Origin: Isoetes taiwanensis
Lineage: Eukaryota > Streptophyta > Lycopodiopsida > Isoetales > Isoetaceae
Assembly (NCBI GenBank): GCA_021234155.1
Contig: JAJEKV010000072.1
Span: 3,974,407 to 4,038,406, forward strand
Reading direction: 5' to 3'
Length of the DNA: 64,000 bases
Shown here piece by piece: positions 22,424 through 32,460 of this stretch (the stretch's first letter is position 1; each line of letters opens with the position of its first letter). The notes beneath the pieces were generated by a model. That model saw only the letters and a list, made by a program, of their open reading frames with translations, ran no database searches and was not told the origin of the DNA. A program made the translations under genes and the position numbers.

Positions 22424-23190
22424 GAACGCAACGACTCCGGATCATTGTCAATATTAATGATCCCGCATATGGATCCCGACGAACCAGAAATATGGTCAGA
22501 GCCAAACTCCAACTGGGATCCAGCTGGTCCCACCAAGCTTGTAATATTTGACGTCAATGGAGTATTAGCTGCAGTATACCACGATAAAGACGTCCCTGAG
22601 CTTAACACCTCGCAGATCCCGACGAAAATGGAGCATAAAATCGTGTATCCGAGGCCTAGAGCAAAGGAAATTGTTGAATGGTGCCTGGAACGGGGATTCG
22701 AAGTGGCCATATGGTCTTGTATGGCAAAGAAAAATATTGTCAATGTTCTTGGTGTTCTCGGCCTTCCAGTTTTGAAGTTCAAGTTTGTTTGGGGAAGTGA
22801 AAGGGTCGAAAGCATGTGTCGATCTCGATCCAGCCATCACAAAGGGGAAGCATATTATGGTGAAAAGGTCGGATGGGGTTTATGAACAATTCCCTGACTT
22901 TGGGAAACACAACACACCGATCATAGACGACTCACCTACAAGTGCTATCATAACTCGCATGTAATACAATCATTGCTAAGACTTATCGACCGTAAGAGTA
23001 TGAGACGGATAGGTGGTTGTCTTTCTGGACTTTGTCCCGCTTTGGCGAATCCCTCTTTGCTATTCTTGTGGCCGATGTGATTAGCAACTATCCGAGCCTC
23101 AAGGAACCCGATCCGTAGAGCCGCGCGATCATGAAAGCTATGGACGACAAATATTTTGGTGATCAAGAAGAGTGACCTCTGCTTTCAGAT
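22424..23190 (+). CDS. Gene P copy 2, FCP1/NIF-like phosphatase domain
   Basis: After the acceptor, the frame gives TKLVIFDVNGVLAAVYHDKD, the HAD/FCP1 motif I (consensus DLDGTL; the two Asp positions read D-V-N here). It then gives VYPRPRAKEIVEWCLERGFE, VAIWSCMAKKNIVNVLGVLG and FKFVWGSERVESMC, which matches the FCP-homology layout (RPhhxEhL...hhhWTSxxxxh). The phosphoryl-acceptor Asp is present, but the second Asp of DxD is Asn, so catalytic activity is doubtful. From about 22850 the frame breaks; in other frames it continues HIMVKRSDGVYEQFPDFGKH and a possible IIDD motif III. FCP1-like enzymes dephosphorylate RNA polymerase II CTD and related targets; the role here is unknown. Confidence 0.7.
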
Positions 23191-24060
23191 AGTCAAAATT
23201 GTGTGAATATTGTAAAGAAACGTGAAGAAATGTACTATATTTTGTAATGAATATACATGTATATTGAGTTTTCGCTGGCTTTCTCGACTCATGAATATAC
23301 ATGTATATTGAGTTTTCGCTGGCTTTCTCGACTCGCGAGTCGAGAAAGGCATGCTTGTCCTGTTGATGAAACCATTTGTATGTTTGTTTGTGTGGACTGA
23401 TGCAGCCATAATCTATTACGATATTGGTTGTATATTGGTTTCTCGGCCTTTCTCGACTCGCGAGTCGAGAAAGACACTACTCTTCACGTGATTGGATGCA
23501 CTTATATGGAATGAATGCTCTATTGTAATTTGATTTCACCATTCTTTTCTTCCTTTTGACTAATGGCACCGTAATTGTTAATCATAGACTCTCCTTGCTC
23601 CAGGTGGTTCAGGCACAGATCCGACACCAGCACAGATCTCGTTCAGGCATCACAGAGAACGCTCTAGGTGGCAATGATCCCGCCAAAGGCGGCAGAGATA
23701 CCGCTTCGCACAGATCCCGCCACACTACACTCTTGCCCTACTTTGGGATAAGGTTGCTCGTGAATGCATCGCCATGCACACGCCGGATGAAGAAGAAGGG
23801 AAGAAATTTGAGACAACCCGTAAAAGCTCATAGCATCTTGCAAGCATTGCATAACATCCACGGAGGTTGGGGAAGGAGCATATTCGATGATAAGCCGCGG
23901 GAGGAGAGTGGAGAAGTCGGGTGGATGTGTCACCGGCAGTGGCTCCGTGAGGCACCTCCCTCGTGAGGCATTCCACACTCTTCGTAGCCCCCAAGGCTTA
24001 CAAATGGGCGTGAAGAAGCGCCGCAGTTAATCCCCTAAGGTGGACCACCTACCACGATGA
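23191..24060 (+). pseudogene. Gene P copy 2, degraded 3' part
   Basis: Homologous to 2690-3390. Two perfect 26-bp palindromes (23323-23348 and 23448-23473) and a 44-bp tandem duplication (23247-23290 repeated at 23291-23334) interrupt it. Short coding pieces remain near 23720-23820 (LLWDKVARECIAMHTPDEEE, GKKFETTRK) and near 24030-24110, so coding continued well past the phosphatase domain. Exon limits are not clear. Confidence 0.45.
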
Positions 24061-25002
24061 TGTAATCAGAGGACAAAGAAGACCGCAATGGTCTCTCAAG
24101 GTCCGATGTAAAATACATTGTACCTATTCAATTTATTAATAAGCTTTGGTTTCAATCTTTAATGAATTTCCTTTGTTTTAGTTGCATTGTTCTTGTTCTC
24201 GACTCGCTATCCAGGGAAAACTGGAAGAAAGCTTGGATGCACAATAAATACAAAAATTTCAATTGAGGATAGTTTTCGGGTCGGGGTGCTCCTTTTCGTG
24301 TAAATTAACAGGGTTCCGAAAAAAAGTGGAATGGAATGAGTCCCACTTTAATTAAATACGACTTCCTGTGTAAGTAAAGAAAATCAACGAGATTCATAAT
24401 GCCCTATATCAGGTAATCACTCCTATCAATCAAGCAACTCTATGCTCCACAAAATGGCTGCATGAGATGAGCTGCTCAGTTCATTAATTCTAGATCGTTT
24501 CTGCAAATAGACAGATAGGTAGGTAGGTAGGTAGGTAGGTAGGTAGGTAGGTAGATTGGTAGGTAGTACTTTTTACGTCATACCACATGGTAGCACCACA
24601 TAGCAATCCTAATTGCTCAGAGAAAATAGTATGAGAGGCCATAAAGAACTATTCATATCAGAAACATGACGGAATAAAATGATGTTGTTACAACACCTAC
24701 AGAAATGCCCTCTATCTTTTCACCTTAGATTTGTAGATTGCACATTGTTGAGAAAAAGAAATGAATTTAAATGGATTAGATTGACTTTTATTGTCCATAG
24801 AGACTGATGGCTTATAGACCCAACAAACAAACAAACAAACAAACAAACAAACAAACAAACAAACAAACAAACAAACAAACAAACAAACAAAAGTCGGGTT
24901 TACCGTCCCAGATTAGAAAATCCTCACCCTGAAGGGTTTTCAAGGGAAAAACATTAGCAATAGCAAGAAACTGTACATTTGTACATGATAATGTAATGAT
25001 CA
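24061..25002. repeat. Spacer present only in copy 2, with two microsatellites
   Basis: There is no convincing gene. It contains a (GTAG)n tract at about 24514-24565 and an (AAAC)n tract at 24822-24892 of about 17 units. Copy 1 lacks most of this interval, so it is an insertion here or a deletion there. Confidence 0.7.
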
Positions 25003-25343
25003 GGGACATGATTGAGCCCACATGTATAGTATCTCTTGAATATAAGATGTCAGTGTCCCTACTAATATCGTGTTCATTATTACATGTAGTAACTACAGGA
25101 TTTCGTTAATTAGAGAAATTTGGTTTTCTCAATCGACAACGAAATAGGTCGCAATACCCTCCTGGAAAGGGAAAATTTGTTATTGTCAAGCAAATTGCAA
25201 TGGCAGTGATCACACTTTTCGCTAGCCATATTTTTATCCATGGGAAAAGCACTTATGGGCATGCCTTCACTGTGTTGGAACATAAAACTTAGAACAGGCA
25301 TAACGTCACCAGTACTCGTGGAAATCACCATGGCGATGTTTTT
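25003..25343. other. Tail-to-tail spacer P/M, left half, up to LINE target site
   Basis: Matches 3391-3733. It ends in the LINE target duplication GGCGATGTTTTT at 25332-25343. No gene is seen. Confidence 0.65.
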
Positions 25344-28300
25344 TTTTTTTTTTTTTTTGAGGGTAAGAGTATACTTTTATTATTATAAGGTATAAGATAC
25401 ATCAAGTCCCCATATTTGGGAAGATAGGAAGAATTATGAGCAAAGATAGGAATTATAGGGATCCTCCATCATCGTGTACTCTAGAGGCTACCACCTCCTC
25501 TTCCCCACCACATGGGTACTATAAGGAGGATCATCTATCTTCTCCACATGGGTAAGTACTATAGAGTAAGGCAAACCGCTCCACTACCTGGATCATCCCT
25601 AAATTTAACAATTAATCCTGAATAGCTACATCACTTACCACCATTTCAGTTGCTTCCATACTATCCGTACTGAGCCAGTGGCACCTGAAGAAGGAATAGA
25701 AGCCTTCCAAGGTCCCGACTCTATCAAGTTCTCTATTATACCTCATACCTTTTTGTCTATGGTGTGCAAGAGCCATCATTGCAACTTCCAAATTGAAGTA
25801 GTTTTTCAATTTTCCAATGCGCATCCCTCACCCCCATAGACAACATCGCAAATGTTTCCGGACTACCCATATTGCAATGTTAACTAGCGAAGCTTCAATG
25901 CAGCTTTATGTCCGAGGCTCAGATCAATTCCTGGCGGACCGGTTGTTGCATTGATAGACCAATAATGGACGCCCAATGCCGTAATTCTCGTAATCTTTAA
26001 TTAGAAAATGAGGTGTCCAATAGATTCCCGATCTTGACAACCAAGTGGACATTTATCATCCCCTATGATATCCTTGTTATAGAGCTTCTCTTTTGTGCTA
26101 AGCCCCTCCTGAAGGGCCAACCATCTGAAGAATTGAATCTTTCTAGAACATAAAGATTTCCAGGAGTTGGCTAAAACTGCTTTAGCTTCTCCATTATTTA
26201 ATCCAAGCCGCAATCTCAGCCTTTAATGGGGTATCCTCACCAAGAGATTGATATATCCTTGCGACATCAGAGTGCATATGCCCCCTCAAGTAGCCAACTT
26301 TCTTGGGGTCCAAGAATCCCCTGACACATTGATGACTCTTTCATGAATTTCTTTTAGCACCGCTTTCTGTCTCCTTCCCCCCAGGGTACTCTCCTTTTAA
26401 ACTTGGTCCAGCAGATCCATCTGCCATTCTCCCAGAGATGTTGCAACTGTGTTATTCCATGGTTCTTCCATTTAATGAAAATACGAGGATGAGAGAGGGC
26501 TAGGGGCAGATCCTCCCGGTCCCAGACATTCGTATTCTAGAAGATACTGAACCCTCCCGCCTCTTTTGGAGGGAACATAGGGGTGAAGATGTGCTGAACT
26601 TCATTCCATGCCTGGAGAATTTTCCTCATCACTGGGGACGTCCCAGGGGCCGGTTTGAATTTATAAAAGAATGCTCCCAGCTCATCTCGAGGGAGAGAGG
26701 GCTTACCTAGTAGTTTTCCTTGCTTCAGCCAGTATGATACAAACTTCAAGGCCGGAGACACCTCGCCTCCCTGCAGAGCTCTCCAGACAAATTTAGCTGC
26801 TAAGGCTTGAGCTTGTGTAAGAGGATCCTTGCAACCCAGCCCCCCATCTTTCTTATCACGACACAGCTCATTCCAGGCCACTTTGGCCATACCTCCCCAA
26901 ATAAATTTTCTGATGATCACCTGTACTTGATTGTATATTCCTTTCTGTGCCACCAGCACCGAAGAATAGTAGATGTGAGAAGCAGCCAAAATTGCATTGG
27001 CCACAGTGACTCGCCCTGAAGTTACTAAGGCTTTGGAAGACCATAAGCCCACCTTTTTCTTCAGCTTGTCCAGAATAGGGGCCCACAATCCCTTCATAGA
27101 GTCGGATAGGACAAGAGGGAGACCCAGGAGTTTAACTGACTCCCCAGGTGGCACCACTGGAAAGCCCAGACCTCTGGCTCGCGGATCAATATCATTGTCT
27201 AATGCCCAAAGTACCGAGCACTTGTTGGCATTGAGGCCTATCCCTGATATTATCTCAAAGGAAAGTAGAATGTGTCGAAATGACTGGAAACTATTATCAT
27301 CAAACCTGAGGAACATGAATGTGTCGTCAGCATACTGCATAATTGTCAGCTTCTCTGTTCCATCAGGGAAGGTCAGGCCCTCCAGGTTTCCTTCTGCCTG
27401 CTTTAATAGTACCATTCTTGTTAGCAGATTCGCCATGATGAGGAACATGTACGGCGCCAATGGGCATCCTTGCCTAATACCCCTCCTGAGATTAAAGGAG
27501 CCTCGTGAGGGTTGACCATTTACTAGGGGCCAAGCAGAGGCTAGATTGTTCATCCCCATAGCCATTTGAATAAATCGGAGGTCAAATCCTAAGTAGCTCA
27601 TAACTTCTAAACCCTTCCCATCTAAGAGAGTCGTAGGCCTTTCTGAAGTCCATTTTGATAAGGACACAATTTTGCTTTGAGGCGTGACACCAATGCAGTC
27701 CTTCTCTAGCTGCCAGGTAATTATCCAGAATGTTTCTTCCAGGTAGAAATGCAGATTGCTCTTTCCCGATTACTCTATTGAGAATAGGCTTTAGACGGTT
27801 AGCAATTACCTTCATAACCACTTTATACAGTACATTGGTGAGAGCAATGGGACGCCACTCCCCAATGTCTTGAGGTCTGGGTATCTTTGGGACTAAAGTA
27901 ATGAATCCAGCAGCAAGAGATGGGTGTAAAGAACCTGAGATCCAAGCCCCTTGCACTGCTCGGGTGAAGTCATGGCCCAGCACATCCCAGAATTCTAGAA
28001 AGAACTCCGGAGGAAAGCCATCTGTCCCCGGAGATTTTCCCCGCCGCCGGGAACCAAGGGTTTTGTGAATCTCATCCCCCTCGAATGCGGCAGAGTTGGT
28101 TTTCTTCCCCGAAAGTGACACCATCCCTCCAAATAATTTTGCTCATCCAATCAGCTAGATTGGGATGGAATGAGGAGGGAGGGGTTCCTCCCCGAATTGG
28201 TTCTCAAAGCTTCACGATGAAGGATGAGATCTCTAGAGGATCCTCCAATATTTTCTCGATTATCATCTCTAATTGACGAAATCATTTGTACACTAGTCTA

Positions 28301-28932
28301 GCCCCTACATTCTCAAGAAGCATTTCGAGTTTTCATGGTCCATCTCAAAGATACCATTTAGTTTTGGAGCCGAACCACGCCCTCCTCGCTTCTACTTCCT
28401 CAATCGCCTTTAGCTTTCCCTTCAATTCTTCCTCCAATTCTTTGCATGTCAATATTATGGGGTGTGCCAGCCAGCCTCCTCGCTTTAATTAGTCTCAACC
28501 GTTATAGATCTCATTCTTTTTTCTCTTTTAAATTCCATAGCTCGATTCCTCGGCCCCACTTTTTGGCCCAAATCCTTCATTAAACAGAGCTTTTTACCCA
28601 AGCTTTCATACTCTGGGAGTTTTCAAAGATTGTTAAGAGAGGACACAAACTCTCCGGTTGGGTTTGCAAAATGCCTCTTTCCCCAACCAGGATGTGTTGA
28701 ATTTAAAAGGCACATTTCCAGTCTTCCTAGTCAGAGGGAATACTTTCGAATATCAAACTTTGAGGAACATGATCGTGAGTGTGAGAAGGCCAGCTCCCCT
28801 TCAACATAGCATTTATCCATGAAACATGCATTTATTAGCTATGTAGAATCTGTCTAATAAGCAATATACTCTGGTCCCGACCTTTTGCTTATTCGACCAT
28901 GAGAACGCAAAGATTAGAGGGAGGAATAAGAG
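25344..28932 (-). mobile_element. 5'-truncated LINE with target-site duplication
   Basis: A T-run at 25339-25358 is the poly-A tail of a minus-strand LINE. The 12-bp sequence GGCGATGTTTTT occurs at both borders (25332-25343 and 28933-28944), and the paralogous site near 3730 is empty. The RT lies in two frames. 28124-27582: GKSPGTDGFPPEFFLEFWDV, LYKVVMKVIANRLKPILNRV, QSAFLPGRNILDNYLAAREG, LIKMDFRKAYDSLRWEGF. 27667-26537: RRGIRQGCPLAPYMFLIMAN, MQYADDTFMFLRF (catalytic YADD), then thumb and connection. A zf-RVT-like segment follows at 26213-26001 (IQFFRWLALQEGLSTKEKLY, CPLGCQDRESIGHLIF). No endonuclease domain is seen, so it is a 5'-truncated plant L1-like copy. Confidence 0.9.
26537..28124 (-). 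pseudogene. Reverse transcriptase of the LINE, one frameshift
   Basis: The domain spans two overlapping frames joined near 27.6 kb, where FRKAYDSLRWEGF passes to GLEVMSYLGFDLRFIQMAMG. Motifs in order: KSPGTDGF, QSAFLPGR, DFRKAYD, GIRQGCPLAP, YADD, KLLGLPL. Apart from this break the frame is open, which suggests a fairly young copy. It has CAG and CTG codons in normal amounts, unlike the gypsy element. Confidence 0.85.
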
Positions 28933-29040
28933 GGCGATGTTTTTGACCGGTAGGCAAGGCGTGAGAGCCGAGTGCAAGCTTTATGGGAGGAGTTTAATAT
29001 CATTCCGACATCAACATGTAGAGAAGATCGCGATGGCGAT
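28933..29040. other. Tail-to-tail spacer P/M, right half
   Basis: Resumes the sequence interrupted at 25343 (GACCGGTAGGCAAGGCG) and matches 3734-3830. Confidence 0.6.
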
Positions 29041-30700
29041 CTTCCGACAAGTTCATAATACTATTCGATATGAATACACAACTTTCGGATATACACAAGA
29101 TCAAGAATCCTAATCGGTAAAAAAAATGTAAGAAAATATACACAAGCTCAAAAAGCGTAATACTTTTATAATATTTCATAGTCTTTACATGATTTTTCAC
29201 ATCAAATAAAGCCGTAATACTTCACTAAGTCCGCTCTATTGAGTCTCTTTCACGCAATCCGGAGTAATGCCAAGTTTTTGGCCATTCTATCTGCATGTTC
29301 CTTTCCTAAGGCAATGGTCCATGAGAGATTCATTTCGAATATCCCAGAATTGAAGGGATCTCTACGCCCATTGCATTGGCGATATCCCGCACACGCCCGA
29401 AAGAATCGTGTATCCAACAATTCCTCCCAGTAGCTCACTAGAGAATTCAGACGTGCCCATTAATTTCCTTCTCTTGCTCCCCGCCGATCTTATTTGGGTC
29501 TTCGACCGAGAGTCGGCTTTAGAGGTACCCATATCGTATTCAAACCGGGTAGATTGTTTGTCAATCATACCGCCATTAATGGCATTGCCATTTCAAATTT
29601 TTGGTTCAAGACATCGAGCTTTTCGAATGTTTTATCAAATGCAGTCGACTTTCTTTCCGCCTTCTCTAGCAAAGCCCGAAGTTTTCCTATAGCCTCTCTT
29701 CAAAAGCCTTTCTAATCTAACTGGTCCAGGATCGTGTCCATGTTACTCGGATCGGGTCTCTTGAGTGATTTTGAGGTCCGCACGCCTCTTCAGCGTAGGG
29801 ACTTCTTTTTTGTTCCTCTTCTTCTTCTTCACAGCTTTGGCCTTGCCATTTTTCTCTAAGGTCTCGAAGAACAATCTCAAAAACCTGCAGACCTTGTCGT
29901 CATACTCCAAGGAAACGCTACGTTTCCCTTGCATGAGAGCCACTCTAGAAGCTGTCCCCGCGGAAAAGAAGTCAAGAACAGCACCATCATCGGGAATCAA
30001 CTCCTTGAACATGGCGTAAATATACGACGTTTTAGCCTGGCCTTTGAGAACGAAATTCCCTTCCATAGCTGCCCATGAAAACTTTGGCTTATCTGTGAAG
30101 TATTCCTGACATTTTTTCTTTGTTTTCACGTCCACCTCCTCATTACCTGTGATTGGATACTTTAGAAGAGGTGTGCCTCTAGGTGCATTGGTCCCCTGAG
30201 TTAGACGCAGCTCCAACCTAGGTTGCACAGGTAAGATACGCGCCTCACTTCTATTGATCGTCACATGGGTGACGTAGTATTGAAATTCCTTAACCATTTT
30301 CTTGCTAACCCAGCCTTGTTCTTCATAAGCACCCGTGGAGACATGCGAACTCCCCGATCCGACTTTTACCGCATAAGCGGTTTGGCAAGTGGATCTCTCA
30401 AGAGCATGACGATGTGATACACCTTTGCAGTTGTCATGCTTGCAATCCTGCTGAAAAGATCCGTGTATTTTTTCACTTCCCAGACAGTGTTGAAACTGCG
30501 CATATCAATAAAAACCATTGTAGCATTTTCTGATACTTGCCCCCGCACAAGAATACCAGATTTGGTAACTGCTTTATGGGAAGATTTCCCTGGTCGTGAT
30601 CCTTGTTATAGTTGGCCTTGATATAATCAAAATCCATACCTGCTATATCAAGTAGCCTCTCTTCATTGAGTCCAGGGAATAGTGCCACAAGCTTCTCCAT
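29040..30700 (-). pseudogene. Gene M copy 3: methyltransferase-like protein, best copy
   Basis: Minus strand: EKLVALFPGLNEERLLDIAG and GMDFDYIKANYNKDHDQGNL (30700-30560), then after a frame change VFIDMRSFNTVWEVKKYTDL and FSRIASMTTAKVYHIVMLLR (30548-30366). Then 30297-29743: MVKEFQYYVTHVTINRSEAR, QPRLELRLTQGTNAPRGTPL, DKPKFSWAAMEGNFVLKGQA, DDGAVLDFFSAGTASRVALM, GKRSVSLEYDDK, and a basic KKKKRNKKEV segment. DFFSAGTASRVALxxGKRSVSLE resembles SAM-binding motif I of beta-type N4/N6 methyltransferases. FIDMRS sits where the DPPY motif would be, so if the assignment is right the enzyme is catalytically altered. The C-terminal exon is at 29250-29570. The 30366/30297 break falls in a CAG/CTG-damaged patch, while the 5.9-kb copy reads through it. 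Confidence 0.5.
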
Positions 30701-32460
30701 GTTGCCGTATTATCTAGCAAGCAATTGGCATATGATAGTACCTCACGGTGCATCAAGGTCAGAGTTCTGATGTCTAAGGCCCTCTGCTTACAGTCATGTC
30801 TTGCGGTATATCCAGGTTGCACCTTCAAATATGTCTTTCCCAAAAGAATCTCATCCATAAGTTGGGTTACCTCCGCATTATTCATGCCACGAAGGTACCT
30901 GAGAAATGTTTTATTGAAAAATATTTTGTTGGCTTCTCTGGCAGTTCCCCATGATCATCTGATAGCTTCCGTGTTGCCCACTTATTTACAACCTCCATGA
31001 ACTTTGCCCATGGTTCGTCGTGCATAAAGAGAAACTTTTTAGCCTTTAAGTTCTTTGACCTTCAATGTAGTGGTGGCCACTTCAACAAAAATCCCGCGCA
31101 ATGAAATGCTCGTTAGGATTCCGAAAGCAAATAATATGCCGTGGTTTCCGTAAATAATGTAGAATTTTTTGTTCTAAAGCTCCTCGTGTCTCACCAAGTA
31201 ATTATTTTCCCCGCTAAAGAAAACAATTTAGTATTTTAATACATCACAAGAATATATGTATACAAAGTACTTACTTTGTGATGGGGTCAAAAGGACAACA
31301 TCTCGGCGGTAAGAACCTCTCAGAGGGCACTTCTTGAAGCTCCTTATTAGAGTTTGCACGTGGTCGCTAGAACTAAAAATCATGCGGCCATTGTAGCTGG
31401 AGTTGTCTCGCGCAGCTGAAGATATTTACTTTTTGTGAACCCATTCACCCCCATGGGATAAAGATTTTAAACTCTTCGAAGTTTTGTGTTGTTTGTTCCG
31501 CAGTTTTTTTTCCTCAAAGAGGGTTGAACTTGAGTTCCCTCGTGCATACGAGTAGCGTAAGGCCAAGTTATTGCAGCTTGAAGTGGCGCTTGGGACACCT
31601 GTTGAGGTAGGCGAGATGATGAAGAAGGCCGGCTCGATCATCTATATTTAACTTCAGAATTTAATCTTGAAAGTACGTGGTCTTCTTTTTGTAATGGTTC
31701 ATCTTTTGACTAGAATGTTCTATAAAGGGAGGCATGAGCAATTTGATCTACAACCGCCGAGGATGTTGGATTAGCAGAGCAGTGTCATAATCGGATCTTT
31801 CAAAGGCAGATGATTCACCAACTGCAGCCAATGGAGCAACAGTCCTTTTCTTAGCAACTGCACGCAACTAGTTTGTATCCATACGCCAGGGTAGCTTGTT
31901 GTCCTTAGTAGCCTTTAAGGCACAAGAAGGAGGCTTCTTATCTACCGACAATCCCTTTCGCACTTGTCAAGCCCACAAGAAGATCTTTGTTGCACTTAAT
32001 ACCGTGAGAGACAAAGAATCATATGATGGCAGAATCCAACCATAGCCCTTTGCACTCGTTGGCACACCCATGCCACTAGCCGGCTTGTTCACTTTGCTTG
32101 CGACTATGATGGAGGGGTCGTAGTTCTGCCATCACAGGATGTACTCCACAAACCGCAAATCGGCTTGGATGTCCTCCACTCTGCATATAATGGCATCCCC
32201 GCACGTTATTCTTCGTACCCTCCCACATGGCAATGATGATGCCTAACTGTTCAAAGTCATCTGGGCCCTTTCCTGTCCGGAAGAAGAGGCAGAGGTCCTT
32301 TCTGCGGTCCCCTTTGATATGCAGTATCTCTTGGGCAATTTCCATATACCACTTCCGACTTTTGTCGGGAGTTACTATCCGCATCGGTTCAATATTTGGT
32401 CCTCGAAAGAGGTCAAGTGCTGTATAAAGATGGTTAAAAAGGTCAATAAACATCTTAAAA
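30643..32460 (-). pseudogene. Gene M copy 3, upstream part
   Basis: Minus-strand pieces: 32453-32076 (MFIDLFNHLYTALDLFRGPN, RIVTPDKSRKWYMEIAQEIL, KGDRRKDLCLFFRTGKGPDD) and 30885-30643 (MNNAEVTQLMDEILLGKTYL, HDCKQRALDIRTLTLMHREV, LSYANCLLDN). Between 30.9 and 32.07 kb the coding is fragmentary and probably includes introns. The other M copies in the window lack this part. No domain is recognised. The ATG at 32451-32453 is only the first Met in the frame. Confidence 0.4.

Noticed and set aside
22327-23473. CRISPR-like array from regularly recurring palindromes
   Set aside because: Spacing is irregular, there are no unique spacers of constant length and no cas genes, and the DNA is eukaryotic.
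24812-25021. Minus ORF with repeated CLFV residues
   Set aside because: It is only the translation of the (AAAC)n microsatellite.
1-32460. Endogenised giant-virus segment, suggested by methyltransferase- and phosphatase-like genes
   Set aside because: No capsid, polymerase, packaging or other virus hallmark gene is present, and the genes appear to contain introns. The idea is not supported by this window.
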